Assembly (NCBI GenBank): GCA_963971405.1
Contig: OZ020490.1
Coordinates: forward strand, 12,076,874 to 12,140,873
DNA length: 64,000 bases
DNA from: Psococerastis gibbosa
Taxonomy: Eukaryota; Arthropoda; Insecta; Psocodea; Psocidae
Reading direction: 5' to 3'
The first letter of the stretch is position 1. Every line of letters starts with the position of its first letter. The position numbers and the translations under genes are program-made. This document shows positions 1-14,444 of this stretch, in pieces. A model generated the notes under the pieces. That model had not been told where the DNA came from. It did no database searches and saw only the letters and a list, made by a program, of their open reading frames with translations.

Positions 1-739
1 AATTTATTTTACCCACATGATATTCAAAATCTGTTATTGAGTTACCCACTGAGAAAGAGATCGTTATCATGGGTGAATCAGCCAAATTTTGCATTGTGTG
101 GCGTTATTGTTCAATTTTTGCGGTACCGTATAAGTGCATTATAACGATTCGTGCCTATATCAGCTTAATAATATCTAACTGTTAGTTCAGGACGTTCAGG
201 TTCATTATATTATCTTGAGACCTCGACTGATTAATATTCCACCATTTTTTTAAATCATTCTCCTTTCTTTCTAGATGTCTATAGAAAAACACTTGTAGGC
301 TAGTTGTCTAATGTGCATACATTTGCAATTTTTCTATTTTAATTCTACGGTAACTGAAATTTGTATTTGTAAGTAGGTAATTTTAAACTAGTCCGGAGCG
401 AAGTGCCAATATGGTTTACTTCCACAAAAGTAAAACAATCATTTTCCGCGGTTTTCCGATAGGTTTGGACATTATTTAAGACTGATAATTTCAATTTATT
501 TTGTCCCAGAATTTTTGTCCACTGAATCGAACCCACGCGGCTCTGTTAGACAGGTTAGCACCAGCTACACAACTATCTAACCGCACAGGTGTGCGAGCTT
601 ACTTTATTGCATAAAAGCAATGGTTTATTCAATATATTGCAGCATTATATGGTATAATACTAACATTAAACGAACTTACTGTATGTTGATGAGGAAGCCT
701 CCTCGTTTTAACAGAAGTTAGAGGATTTAGAAAAATATG

Positions 740-812
740 GACTGGCGGTATTCGAACCCACAATCTATGCGTATCAGGGGCATCATCTCAACCACTGGAC
801 CACAAGCCCGTT
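740..812 (-). mobile_element. tRNA-like SINE head
   Basis: Minus strand: A box TGGTCCAGTGGTTGAG and B box GTTCGAATACC. A closing acceptor stem is not seen, so a SINE or tRNA relic rather than a working tRNA. A weaker B box (GGTTCGATTC) is at 524-534. Confidence 0.45.
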
Positions 813-1142
813 CAAGTACAGTGTTCGATTGCCTACATTTTCTTCTCTATGGTGCTTTTCTGGCTCGATAAGTGATAAGTAAGGCTAAAATTAAAATAAA
901 ATATTTATTTTTATTAATATTATTATTTATAAATATATTCTTTCGGCGCAGAGGAGTACCGGCTGAAGAAGAAAAAGATACTTTATTATTTCCATCAAAA
1001 CTCTTTAGATAAATAAATATATAGTAGATAAATAAAATAATAATTTTTTGCCAACGCTGTTTTGAGTAATAATACTGCTGAATACCCCTAATAATAATAA
1101 TCGTAAGAATCATTCCCCCTAGTAGAATAATTAAAATAAAAT

Positions 1143-1304
1143 AAAAAGATTAATCGCATACAAACAATTTAATGAATGTATCCGATTGATCTCTTCAGTC
1201 GCCTCTATAGGTTAGTACCCGTTTTGAGTTACGACACGTCTCCGATCGCATGGCGTGTAAAGACTCGCACAAGTGCAAGCACGTTACACCTGGCCATTGA
1301 AGTC
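1143..1304 (-). mobile_element. tRNA-like SINE copy
   Basis: Same head, core and tail as the copy at 17956, with small changes. Confidence 0.8.
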
Positions 1305-2225
1305 GATTACCCACAGATAAGATCCCTCCCTCAGATACGGTCTTCGACCTGTGGAAATGAATCTTTTCATCATGTATATTCTCAAACAGGAGTGTTGATA
1401 GATGTCTAAAGCGCTGTAAAGATACCGTTCCAGTCGATTTGAAGCACAGCCATGGCATCTGCCTCTATAGTCCTTGAGGTCAAGGTAGCCACGAATCTGG
1501 TGCCCAGTTTGAGGACTCCTCGACAGAAGTGGGCTACACCATGACTAATGGCACATCCACCTCTACCTGACTCCGTAGAGAGACTAACTCCTCAACATAC
1601 CAATCGTCCATCATATGGCGGCTCTCTAATTCTCTTTAATATTGGTCTGGAGTCTCTCCAGTGGAGAGCGAATTTTCTTTCGTGTGATGAAGGACATAGA
1701 GAGCTGTAGGCGGATATAGTTGATAGATTGATAGAACACCTTCAATTAATTGACCGTTATACGCAATATGAGATGTGATGAATATGTTCACCCTACTGTT
1801 AGGCCTGCCATTTAAATGCCCGTATGCTTGTCAGGAATAGTCCATAATACTCGTAGTCCAATATGTCTGTAGCCTGACGATGGCCTAGTGGCGCTACCGG
1901 CCGCTTTAAATATATTTCACTTCTTTCAGTAGCAGCTAATACCTTAACAAAGTTATTTTTACTATGACTAAGTACCTATTAGAAAGTGAATGTGGAAAAT
2001 ATTACTGAAATAAGGAATAGTCTAGTTGGGAGAGAGCTAGACTGTGAAACGAAAGGCTTAGGCTCGAAAATGGAATGGTTGGAATAGGTTACCGCCGGAT
2101 CTACGATATGTTTATCTTCTTTTAATCTATTGGTGAAGGTTAATGGCAATGGGCTCCACTCTAATTATTATTATACATATATATGTATAGTGTATATTAA
2201 AACCGCCAGTAATATAAGTCCAACC

Positions 2226-2390
2226 ATGGCTGTGCCCAGGGGGGTGGTCCAAGGGGTCAGGACCCCCCCCCCCCCGAAATATTTTTTTAATGTAAGCCTA
2301 TATTGTTTTCAGAATTCATCCATTAATTCATTAACAAATTACGTAAAAAAATATTTTGCCCCCCCCCTCTCCCCGAAATCAAAATTTTGA
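2226..2390. mobile_element. hAT-like G/C-run MITE, one end truncated
   Basis: Left end ATGGCTGTGCCCAGGGGGG. Long C runs inside. Flanks GTCCAACC (2218-2225) and GTCCAACT (2391-2398) match at 7 of 8. The right terminal repeat seen in the relative at 52097 is missing. Confidence 0.6.
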
Positions 2391-2424
2391 GTCCAACTAA
2401 GCCTTTGTTAAAAATAATTATTCT

Positions 2425-2600
2425 TTTAATGCTTCTTCTATCTAATATTGGCGATCATCACGGCAATTGTTTGTATGCGTTTAACCTTTTTGTGAAAAAA
2501 AAAAAAAATGTATCCTAGACTGCTGCTCTGAAAAGGGAAGTCTTGCTCTTGCCAAAGCTCCAGGTTCTCCTTCTGCCGGGAGCCCTCTGCCCTTCTATCT
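2425..2600 (-). pseudogene. RTE-like LINE 3' fragment split by a SINE tail
   Basis: Minus strand shows LPAEGEP and ARARLPFQSSSL and, after an inserted SINE 3' end (2460-2507), MIANIR. Same element as 48590-48865. A short 3' end of the same type is at 52345-52400. Confidence 0.55.
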
Positions 2601-3138
2601 GAATCCGAATAAAACAGATCATTCGGCCAATCCACAAGCAATTTTCTGTACGAAAGAGGTCCATTGAAATTTTGGTCAGTTATGCCCACCATTTTTTTTT
2701 TTTTTTTTTTTTTGCCAACAGTAGTTGGCTATACAGTAGAATCCTAACGATCAATGAAGACCCACTTTGTTCATGTGGCCGTGGGCGAGTCGGAACCTTA
2801 TAATTTATTTAAAAAGGAAAGACAACCAGTGATTGACATTTTGTTATTATACGCTGCCGAGCGAATCTCATATGATTTCATCTGTATAGAGATCTAACGG
2901 GAAATATGTAGCTCCAGACCTAATACGGATTGTAGGATGGTTCTATACTGCTATCATTAACAGTTCTATGGGTCGTTTACCTTGTTGCTTGCTTTAGGCA
3001 TATACCTCTACATTATTTCAGTATACTATTTTACTCAAAATTATGTTTTGATTCAATTAAAAATTCCACAAAATAGTGTGAACGTATCCAGCAGTGTAGA
3101 CCAAACCCTACAAGAAGGTATAAAAACAATGTGCTTAA

Positions 3139-3545
3139 GAGGATATGCTAAGTAGAAAATTGGCACCCCCAAATTAAATACTTTTCATTTTCTATTTAAT
3201 TAACTCAGCAAGTTATACAAAAATTTTGGGCTCATTTGTGTTGTAGAATACTAGGGTACTTCGTGCATTATACAGGTATAATCGGGTACTTTTCGGTTTT
3301 GTAGTTTTTCCAAAAATTCCAGTTTACGTGAAACTTTAGTCCCCACTGCTTTGTATGAAAGAACTAAGGTACAAAAAAATTTAATATTTCCTATTATATG
3401 ATGCATGAAGTAGTCTTCTATAACTTACACGAGCCAAATATTTATTAACTTTACTTGCTTTGTAAATTAAATAAAAACAAAAAGTCAATAACAACATCAA
3501 ATTTTGGGGTAGGCTACTAATTTTCTACGTAGCTAGCATGTCCTC
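3139..3545. mobile_element. piggyBac-type foldback MITE (copy 1)
   Basis: Flanked by TTAA (3135-3138, 3546-3549). Inverted ends GAGGATATGCTAAGTAGAAA and complement; the arms continue for well over 100 bp (TTAATTAACTCAGCAAGTTAT). No transposase. Confidence 0.85.
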
Positions 3546-3860
3546 TTAATCAGTCATACTTTACCGTCAAGTAGGTACTTATATACCGGTATGGACTTCG
3601 TCACATAAAAAAAGCAAAAATACACTTAGAAACAGTTCTTATTTAAAATGCTAATAACCAATTTAATAATGAAATTTACTTGTAAGATGCTAAATTAAGA
3701 ATTGGTAAAATATGTAAGCAGGGAGGGAGGTGTGTCGCAAAACATTCGTTGACGGAGTAAGGGCAACAACTCAGTAGGAGTCCCTTCACCTTTCACAGAT
3801 AGGCCAAAGCCCATCAGCCTGTATTCTAATGCTTCACTACCAGACAAGCCTTAATTTACT

Positions 3861-4720
3861 GCTTTCCAATTTATAGGTAGTTATACCATCACAGTGTTTT
3901 GTGATGGTCGAAATTTTCGATTCCGAGATTTCAACGGATTGACACGTTTTGAGGTCCCAGGAACCCAAAATGTGGTTTTTACGAAATGTCTGTCAGTCGC
4001 TGGCGCTCTGCCTGTCGGTTCATCGATTTCCGGGCAAACTACTCGGTCGATTTTGATGAAACTCTGCATGTAGGTTCACAAAAATCATGCCTCGGAAGAT
4101 TTTTTTAGGGCTAACTCAATTTGCGGGGGTTTTATTCTCAAAAAAACTCCAACATAACGTCTAAACAAATTATTTTTCAAAAACTGCTACAATGATTTCT
4201 TTTAAATTCACATAAATTGTTGTCGTTATTAATTAATGTTAATAAAATGCGGGGGGTCACTTGCCCGTTGATAGTTTGCTTCTGGGGGTAAAAAAATAAA
4301 AATAACTAAATTTTAATGAAAAATGACTAAAAAATAATTTTTCTGTGAAACCTTTCCATCGATGATTTCTACCTTCAGGCATGTTTTAGGTGTTAAATTG
4401 AGTAACGAAACCGGACAGGTTGCTTTCCCAAAAAATATTTGGTTTTGTGGAAAAAATAATGTTTTTGAAAAAATGATAGAAAATTCACGGTCAAATGCAT
4501 TGCGTGCCCTGCCATTATTGCTGTGTGGTAATTTGTTGGTCTGACCTATCTAGAATTTACCTCACCTCCAGTGACGTCAGGTGGACACCCCCCCCCCCCA
4601 GATGCCCGAAATTTAACTATAGGAAAATTATTTACCATAAAATTACTCATTTTCTCTAGCTACTACTTGATAAATTGGAAAGCATGTTCGAGTAAACTCG
4701 GACCGGTTCTTTTTATATAA
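3861..4720. mobile_element. about 0.8-kb TIR element (copy A) next to mwh exon 1
   Basis: Begins GCTTTCCAATTTATA and ends TAAATTGGAAAGC near 4683, with a shared extension GAGTAAACTCGGACCGGTTC. It matches 35100-35885 along its length. No ORF of a transposase. Ends about 40 bp before the acceptor of mwh exon 1. Confidence 0.8.
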
Positions 4721-4767
4721 ATCTGGATACTAATTTCGTTAATTTTCATTGTTACAGGGACGGCGAT

Positions 4768-4827
4768 ATGGCGCCAAATTCGGAGGATTCCCTCGTCAGC
4801 GGTTGGAGGCGGGATCTCTCCAGCAAG
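4768..4827 (+). CDS. mwh: mwh coding exon 1 (initiator ATG)
   Basis: Acceptor TTGTTACAG ends at 4757. A 10-nt leader precedes ATG at 4768, and 20 codons ([20 protein letters not shown]) end in phase 0 at donor GTATGT. The exon joins exon 2 in frame. The 10-kb intron that follows is the longest in the gene. Confidence 0.75.
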
Positions 4828-6364
4828 GTATGTATACCTACATTGAATGTACAATTCGCACAGGGCATTTCATCGTTTGGATTTTTTTTTGGTTGTGATA
4901 CAGTTGAACTCGATTATAGCTTACAAGAGCTATAGTAAAAGTTCTCTTGTAACCGAGGTTTTTAACATGAACATTTATTGCATTCAAGGCCCAAAAGAAA
5001 TTCTTTAATATCCGAGTCTTCACTAACCGTGTTCTAATATAGAAAGTGATGGCAAGAGATCACACAAAAGGAGCGTTAAAAATGCTCATGTATGAACAAG
5101 TGAGTCAGCGGTACTTCGTTCATTGTGAACAAGTTTGTATTGTATAAATTGTGTGACCAGTGAGACCATACAAGTCTGATTTCACTTAAATTTTAGTTTC
5201 AGCATTCATAAAACCATCGCCTAATGAACTGTATTGTATGTTGTATAGTGCTATTGTATATTGCACTATTATACATGCAGAAGTAAACCCGTAAAAGCAC
5301 AGGGAAAGACCTGGAGTAATTTGTCACTGGTAAAAGAAATCAGTTAAGAGTGTACAGCCCGTAGGAAATTGGCAGCCCCAAATGTTATAATTTTTATTTT
5401 TTATTTAATTAACTGAGCAAGTTATTAAAGATTTGGCTCATTTAAGTTGTAGAAGACTACTTCATGCATCATATAGGCCTAATAAGGTATTTTTAATTTT
5501 CGAAATTGTAGTTTGATGATAATAATTTATAAACAATAACTTTTCGCGTAAAGTCGTGTTTATGAAAAAACTGCAATTTCAAAAAAATTAAAAATACCTT
5601 ATTATATTGTATAATGCATCTTCTACAACTTAAATGAGCCAAATCTTTAATAACTTGCTTAGCTAATTAAATAAAAAATAAAAAGTACTAATATTTGGGC
5701 TGCCAATTTCCTACACGCTGTACACTCTTAAGGTGTATAGTCAGTATTAGCTCGTCCGCAATCTATGGCTAGTTTTAATGAAATTGCTTCCATTGAACAT
5801 GTCAATCTTTTGCCTTTTGAATAGGAAAAAACGGTAAATGTTAAAGTAAGTAACGCCATGCATTGAAAAACGTGACAAAAAAATGATTGAGATCCTTTCA
5901 ATAATTTGCCAGTTGCCGCGGGAGTCCGTGTCTCCGTGATTGATGAAAAAACATTCGATTGTGGAATTTAATTATTGAGGTTCATTCAGGCAGGTCTTTG
6001 CAGCTACCAGCGAGACCTTCTCAGAAATATTGGTCTACTAATAATTTAGGTATACTATTTTCGAGCATTCTTTCGAGTTCCGTTGTTAGTAGAACAGTGA
6101 TCATTAAAAGCTCGGAAGGTCGTCTTTGTTCTTTGTAGTCCATTCATTTGTAGAAATCAGAAAAATATAGGTTTATCAGACTATAGCTAGCAGTCGTAGT
6201 ACCAATATGAATTGGGGGAAAAGGCCAAAGCGGTGCGGAACATCCAAATTAGGGGTTCCCAAACTTTTTTGTATCTTACGATTTTCCGTGGACTACTAGA
6301 TTATTATGTGATTTTCCGCGGACCACCATGGCTTTGACAAGAAAATCGTCATATTCTAGGACCT

Positions 6365-6396
<32 letters not shown>

Positions 6397-9300
6397 GGCG
6401 CAATGCCGTCCAGGCCACACACGCCCAGGTATATTAAATGGTTAGGTACGGTAGGTTAGGTTCGTTAATGTAAGTTTGCTTTTTTCAGTTTCTGGATATT
6501 ATAGGAGGTTGATGAGGTTCGTAGTAGTCAAAAATGAGAGGATAGTTCGGGTAGCGGTTTCGTCGTCACGTAGTAGGGTTGAGAGGGATGTTTGTGGGGG
6601 CCAGGTTCTGTGGTGGGTGAGGTTTTGGCATTCGACAAGGATGTGGGCAACTGTGTTTTCTGCACCACAGTGGCATAATGACGGGGGTTCTCCCGCCATC
6701 AGAAAACCATGTGTGAGCCGTGTGTGGCCCAGACGTAGCCGCGCCATGACAACTTCCTCGTGTCGGATGTTTCGGGTTGCTGTGGTCCAGCCTCCTAGTT
6801 TGTGCCTACAATTTAGCCTAAGTGCTAATATTTGATTAAATGTTTGGGACTGATATCGGTGAGTTAATTTATAGTGCCGTACCAAACTACTGTATTTTAC
6901 TTCTTATTTCTTACTTTGCTCCGTGGACCTCCTGATATATGTCTCACAGTTTGGGAACCCCCGATCTAAATAATACCATATGCTCATGTAACGTTTCTAA
7001 TTTTGGCATTCTCCATCAGTCCAAGAAAGGCGAAGTATTGGATAGACTCAATCAAACCCCCTCCCCCCTCCCTCCCTCCCTCCCTGTATCCGTCCATACT
7101 CTTAGAGTCAAATTTCAAAGGCTTGGTTACGGAGTTTTGCCTGACAGACCTAAAGCCGACAATGCGGAGTGTGCATGTATGAAAAGGCCCTATGAACCGT
7201 TTTTTTTTTAATGCCTATATTCGTGCGTTTAATAGGTCCTGTTATACTATCGAGTTGTACGAGAAATGCAAACATTTCACGCGGAACCAGAAGCCAAGAA
7301 GAGTCATGGAAATAAACAAGCCATTGTAGCCAGTTTTATCACGATAATTATTCTAGATTCCTTGGAATTAACAGACGGGATATTTTATAATGGGCTTCTA
7401 TTTCCTGTCAACTCTCGTAGAAAGCAGACTTGAGTGAATAACAGTTTTAGTCATTGACACTATCAATACATTACAATTGGTATACTTGTGTACAGTCATA
7501 CAATACTTTCCAGTTATTGTTATAATAATAATATGTTTGGTACGTTAGGTATTATGGTAGCCTACTATTTTTTACGGTGGAGCCGCAGGTCCATATAGGT
7601 CTTCTTCTTGTTTTAATGCCTCTTCTATAATTATTGTGTATATATTGTTTTTTTTTTGTCTGTTCACTACACGTTCATTCAGATTTAGATTCAGATTCAG
7701 ATTGGCGGACATTCTGGCAATTTCAGCCTTGGAGGCTTGTGTTTAGTTTGAAAAATGATAATATTTCTGAAACTACTGTCAGTTTTGTTTAAGGCGGCTA
7801 TTCCACCTGTCAATAATCCGTCATTTGTGCATAAAAAAATGACGAGATGTTTTTTTTAAGGAGACTACTATGTAGATACTTAACTTATCTTATTATAAAT
7901 TGAGTTCTAATATGGTAGAGACTTATTATTAATGCACAAATGATGGATTATTGACAGATGGAAATGCCGCTTTAGAGATGGAGAGTGGTTTTACTGATTT
8001 TTTGAAGGTTTAAAAACTTGGGTGGCGCACGAGTTGCCATTGAATTATGAGTTTGGCGCCAATATTTAAATTACGACTATTTGTATACTTTCCAGATGAA
8101 AACGGAAAAATTGAAATAGTACAGTGTATTGCGATTAGTTCGTGGTAGTGACTTCACAGGCTCTAGCCTCTGCTATTTTCGAATGATGGATGTGGTGTTC
8201 TTGGTGTTGCTAGATCACTCTGACTTTCTCCCAAAACCATAGATATTTGAAGGAGAAATTAATTGAGTTATATCGCATTGGTTACCACACTGACAGTACT
8301 GTCTGATAAGAAATTTCTATTTCACATGCATTTCGTTTGAAAGAAAGAAAATGTCGTTATTTTCCTTCTTCTTCTTCTTCTTCCCTCTCAGTGCCGCGTG
8401 CGCGGCGTGGGGGGGGGGGGGGGGTCGCCCCGAACCCATTTCCTGAACTCTCGGTCGGGCGCTAACCCCTTGAGCCTTTCCTCGAGGGTTGTCCTCGGGC
8501 TTCTTCCTTGTGGTCTTGCTTCAGCCGTCTTTATTTTCCATTTGGGTGAATTTTGGGCCTTTCAGCCCACTCTTACAACCCCATTTCGGTAGCTCCTTTT
8601 AAATCAGTCCCTGCTTTATGAAATATGAGTGAGTTCGGAAAAATTATTAACCAACTCAATGGCTCCCTAGTCAATTTTACGAGATTGTATTTGTTTACGT
8701 TCAGCCTATATCTGCAGTAAAGACTACAGTACACCAGGGCCGGATCCAGCCCATTTGGGGGGGGGGGGGTAGTTGTGGGTCAAAATAGAACAAACATATA
8801 AACATATCGAGTATCGATTGCATTTACATTGGAGTGTAATGAATTAACTTACTACAGATTTACTAAATTGGGGGGGGGGGGGGGCGGCACAGCTACCCCC
8901 TGCCCCCTGTATCCGTTGATGCAGTGCACTCGTAGATATAGGTGTTGTCATAAGGCGGGGATTCCACCGACGTCTCATTGCAGAATGCAAATGACATTGA
9001 CGTGATAGCAGACATTCAAGACTTATTAATGTTATCTGCTACCACGTCAATGTCATTTGCATTCTGCAATGAGAGGTCGGTGGAAACCCCGCCTAAAATA
9101 TAAAAATACGCACTCCACTAAAACCCACAACACTCGAAAGCGGCACAAATGGTTCAAAAAAATACATTACCTGACGACTGAGGAGGCAAGGAAGAGCCGA
9201 AGTATGAATGTAAAGACCGGGAGACCCTACCTGTCGTAATAATAGCCCTATACCGGCGCCTTTTTTTTCTACGCAAAACACCGCTCCTGGAAATGACAGA

Positions 9301-12300
9301 TTCCAGGCAGGCACCATACCTGGAACAACAAGTACACCTCCTATTCGCATTCCCTCCTAATAGTTCAGGTTCACCGTGTGATGACAGCGCATTCGGCGGC
9401 GTCATTCTCACGGTCAACCACTAACTACGCGCACAGGTGGTGGTGAAATAGGACACCTGGATTTGAGCCAACCTATTTTTGTATGTTCCCCTGATACTTA
9501 AAGCACAGTTGTGCACTACTAACTGGCTCATTTTCAAAACAACCCCTTTTCGCAAAAAATTTCTGGCTTCTTTTAAAGCTTTTCTCGTGTGTATTCCATA
9601 ATTTTTTGCCGTAAATGATGCAAAAAACTTTTGGATCACCACGTGTGTGTGTGTACACGTGCCCACGTGGCATTTTGAAGCTTTTATTTACGCTTTTTAT
9701 TCACGTATTTTAGCAGCAAGTTATTAAGTTTGGTATGCTGCAACACGTATTATGGTATAGTAAGGTCCAGCCACTCATTCATTAGGGTACGTACCTGGCT
9801 TTTATTTCTTAGAGTTGAAGGGTGGCGGTAGGAGGGGAGAGGACCAAGGGCGGATACAGGGGGTGGCATGGGGGTAGCTGCCTCCAAAATTTAGTAGTTA
9901 TTCTGTTGTAATTCAATGTATTACGTTATAATTTAATCAATTTTCAAAGGTTAGGGATAGAGATTACTCAAGTGTATATAATACTAGCTTCGGTACACAA
10001 GGACGGACGCAAGGCATAGGCGCAGGCGGTCTCAGACCTCATAAAAGGGGGAGGCACTTTTTAAATTTTTTTGGAAAATAGGGCTGAAACATTGGGGGTT
10101 TTACGCATCTTCAGAGCAACAAAGGTTCTATATTACAGAGAATTCATAAAATAGTGCACAATGGGGGCTCGGGGGTCTCCGGGAGAATTTTTTTGAATAA
10201 TAGGGCTGAAATATTTGGGTTTTACGCATTTTCAGAGCAATAAGGGTCCTATATTACCGGGAATAGATAAAATCGTGCACAGGGGGGGGGGGGGCTCGGG
10301 GGTATCCCCCGGGAGAAAAATTGTTGAAAAATAAGGCAGAAATAGTGGGGTTTTACGCCTTTTGAGTGCAGTTAACACTTGTATTTTAGAGGCAAAGAAT
10401 ATAACTGCCTTCCAATGGGGGGGGGGGGGGGCAATTGCCCGCAGTGCCGGTCGCAGCGTCCGCCTCTGCAGGAGGGCAGGGGGGGTAGCTGCCCCCCAAT
10501 TTAGTAAGTTGTAAGTTAATTTATTACGATACAATTTACTTGATAGGCTACTACATAAGCTTATACTATTTTGACCCACGACTACCCTCCCCCCCCACCT
10601 CTCACGAAATGGGCTGGATAAGTACCTGTGTGTACAAGTACAGGTAACAGGTACATACGACGAACTTAGCAATCTACTATAGCAAACTCTTGCACGTACA
10701 ATGAAGCCTCGCTTCACTCCTTTAGGCAGGGCGTTCCACTTGACTGCTCACCCTCGTAGTAAAAGACGCACCTAGAGTTCTACGAGTACCTAGGCCTATA
10801 TAGAAGAGATGGGGTATCCGAGCGCGCCTAAAATATTTGTTTAATCCTGGGGCCACATGCAACGTTTTTTCAATGGCTAGTCATCGGAGAGTGGCGCCAG
10901 AATTTAAAAATTATATTTACCTAGTAACAGAGCTACTAGTAGTCAATTAGGGCTAGGTACTCTATAAAGACTTTTTGACGCACTTTATTGTGTTTTTAAA
11001 TTTTAGTTGAGTTTAGGCGATAACTGTAATAATAATGCGAAAATGCAAATTTTGGGTACTACTATATGACTGAGCTTTTATTTTTTTTAGTGAATTTTTC
11101 ATAAGACCATTTTTCACATGGAATTAATTATTTTAGGCAAAAATCTCCAGGCCTCCTTGGTTTCCAAAATATTTAAAAACTATAAGCCCAAATCACTATC
11201 ATGATTTCCAAATAAAAATAGCTTATATAATGATCAGAAATTATTTTTCTGGTGTTAAAAGCTACGCGTTGGTTGCGCCCCGCGGGGGTCCGACCGTCTC
11301 TATAAACTAATAGATAAGGTGTGCTACAAACTCATTGTACTTGGTAGTTATAAAGAGAAAATTAGACAAAAGATAAAGGATTGAAGGATGATCCAGAATG
11401 GTTTCCTGGAAATTGAGATAGCCAGTCTGGAGAAATCATGAAGCAACTCCGGTTTTCCAGTGCATTGACAATTTTCACGATTGTTATAAATGCTCCTTGT
11501 CAATAGCTATGGCGTAATTTAGATTTTATTCTGCATATAAATTAGCTATTGCTGATTGCGAAATAGTTGAAAGGGATTGAAATCATTTTAATGAACGACC
11601 TCTCATGCTAATTTCTGATATTGCTTTGATTATAAAAGTGCTATAGAAACGGTTTAAACCTCTCAAGGCAACGAATCAATGAGCAAGTACTGAGATTATG
11701 TATTGTACATTATTTATATACCACTGGCCATAGCCTCACAGAAGGCTTGCTCATGTCTAGTACCTTAGAGAAGGGAGGATTTGGAAATATAAACGGAAAC
11801 GGGATTCCAACCCGAGGCTTCAACTTTCCAGGGTTGTGTTCTGACCAAGGGCGGATTTTCGGGGGGGGGGGGGGGGGGGGTTAGAGAGTCCGGACCCCCC
11901 CAAAATAAAATAAAAAATTATAAAAGGAATAAAATACTTTCTTTAATTTAGGTGAGGCTTGGAATAAAAAACTTTCTTTAATTTAGATGAGGCTTGGAAT
12001 AAAAAAAACTATATAACAATGGGTGTACAGTGGGAATGAATAATAATAATGCTTTTTAATGTTATAATACACTGAGCCTGCCCGCTGACCCCCTCCCCCG
12101 TCCCCCCTAAATTGGAGGCGAAATCCGCCCTTGGTTCTGACCCTTACAGAAAACCCGACCTGGTTTCATTGTTCATTGTCCCTGCAGTGACTAGCGCCTA
12201 GGTTCAGTGCCGGGTTTGGCCTTGTAGTGGCCCCTGGGCTGGAATTGTGTGGGAGCCCTTTCTCGGGCAGAAAAGTTTTGCGCCCTTACATGAATATTCC

Positions 12301-14410
12301 AATATCATTTATAAAATAGAGTCACAGGATGCAAAATAGAATAGAGTAAGGCGATTTATCATTAATACCAAGGCACGTTCTAATTTCCCGCCAAATATTA
12401 CGACAAGTTTACTTATTTGCTTTAGTTTTTTTTAAAATCTATTTATAAACTCATTTAGGGGGGGAGGGGGGTTATGACCCCCGTGACCTTCCCCATGGAT
12501 CCGCCATTGTTGTCAGCAAGAAACTAATGGGGCCCAATCTTGAATGACGGCTTTGCTCTCAGCAAGTGATGCGGAAAACCATAGTCGCACTTGATCGGTG
12601 CTTCCAGGGCGGGAATTCCTGTCGGCATTCCATTCTATGCAGTGCATCAATGCATTTATAGTGGCGTAGCCTGTAGGATACCTTCAGTACCTAGTCTATT
12701 TGCATATTTACGCAACCGGAAGCATGTTACAGCTTCAAGAAGGGTGTTCTATCCTCCCCCCCCTCCCCCAAAATAAAATTTCAGGGCAATACATTGTGGG
12801 CCTGAATTTCGCACCACATTTAAGAGTTAAATTTGTCACTAATAAATTGCTCCTGTTTTAACGTAAAATACCGTCTGCAGCTGCTGTTAGATGCTTAAAG
12901 AATAAAACAAATTATCAGTATCAAATCTCCATTTCCCTTTTACCAATTTTTTTCTGTGAATTCGTTTTGAAACGTCAATATTGAATGCATTAGATACTAT
13001 TTTATCTAACTTACCTGTGCTGTTATTAAATGTTTACGATGACTGTTCTCTCGTCAGCAGGCGCGGATCTACGGGGGGGGGGGGGGCTATGCGTAAAACC
13101 CCACTATTTCAGTCCTGTTTTTCACAATTTTTTCTCCCGGGCCCCCCTTGTGCTCGATTGTATTAATTACCTATAATATAGAACCCTCTGAAAATGCGTA
13201 AAACCTCAATATTTCAGCCCTATTTTTCAAAAAAAATTCGAAATTTAATCTTAGCCCCCTCCTTGTTCTCATTCTAGATCCGCGCCTGCTCTTCAGTTAA
13301 TAAATCCCGCTCCCCTACATGTTGACGGCCCTATAATAATAAAAATTGCAGTAATGTGTATGTACTGTAACTATACGAGTAGCCTATCACCTCCAATCGG
13401 CATAATTCTCTTTAGTTCTCACGGTTACGCGGCAAAGCACCTGTCTGAAGTTGTTAGCATGCCAATATTAGATAACAGTATGATATTAAATTTGTTGAAG
13501 TAGCTTTGGGCGCAGTTTTGAATAATAGTCGCTGATTATAGAGAGGGCAGGTATTAATAATGGCCGCCTTAGGGCCGAACGCCATGCTAAATCTAAGCCA
13601 CGGCCAATGTTAAATAACACAGAGGCAAACTAAGCTTTGGACCTTGTGGGGCGTTAAGGCAGAGATTTAAAAGTGTTTTGTAAATAAAAGCGGACCTAGT
13701 GTTATTTTTAACGAAATTAATCAACTCCTCGTTCTGTAGCCGCGAAGATATGAAAAATGGTTAGTTGAAAAATTCATAAATGCGTCGAATTAATTTTTGT
13801 CTCACCTCTCACAATATTTATCAGTATAAAAACGCGATAAAGGGCCTTGTACTGATTTTATACACTAATGATTTTACACATTACACACTAATGTTCATTC
13901 GATCGAAGAAATATATTTTGAAATGCTTATAAGTTGAAGTTTATACGATTTGAATCTGAATTTAGATATTACACTTTCCAATTTTTCATAGACCTATCAC
14001 TCCCTATGTATTTATTGTTCCAATAATATTCGAGTGTGTACAGGTCATATGAAAGAATATAGTTATCTAGTATGAGTTACATAGCAATTCAGCCGGGTGA
14101 AGTCTGCGTTCTGAGAAAACTTGTACTAGGCTCTATATTTTATTTTTTAAGAATTTTTCATCTGACAATTTTTAAATTTTTGCGGCTACAGACTGCGTTT
14201 AATTGTATACAAAGTATTTAGAAATCTCTGCCTTAGCTTGGCGAATTGTTTTCATTATTTTGAAGCACTACATACGCGATAGAATGGAGTTTTAAAAAGA
14301 GCTAGATAGGTACTCTTTACAATAGATTCATTGTGGTGATCCCAACGCGCCTTTTTGGCTTTGTGGCACCGGTTCAGTATAATTTGTTATGTTTTTTTGA
14401 TAAATACACG

Positions 14411-14444
<34 letters not shown>

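Larger units (their letters stand above)
1..3138. other. upstream region without recognised gene
   Basis: Holds SINE pieces, a tRNA-like head, an RTE remnant and a hAT-like MITE. The non-coding first exon and promoter of mwh are expected here or further left, but I cannot place them. Confidence 0.5.

Noticed and set aside
740..812. Functional tRNA gene
   Set aside because: A and B boxes are present, but I find no matching acceptor stem or credible anticodon arm; better explained as a SINE head.
10232..10717. 161-codon minus-strand open frame
   Set aside because: It runs through G/C homopolymers and a degenerate tandem repeat, and the product is Pro/Arg-rich noise. Similar frames occur in the other G-run elements.
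12202..12510. Another G-run hAT-like element
   Set aside because: The ends CAGTGCCGGG and GGATCCGCCATTG resemble the family, but the flanks show no matching 8-bp duplication, so limits are unsafe.
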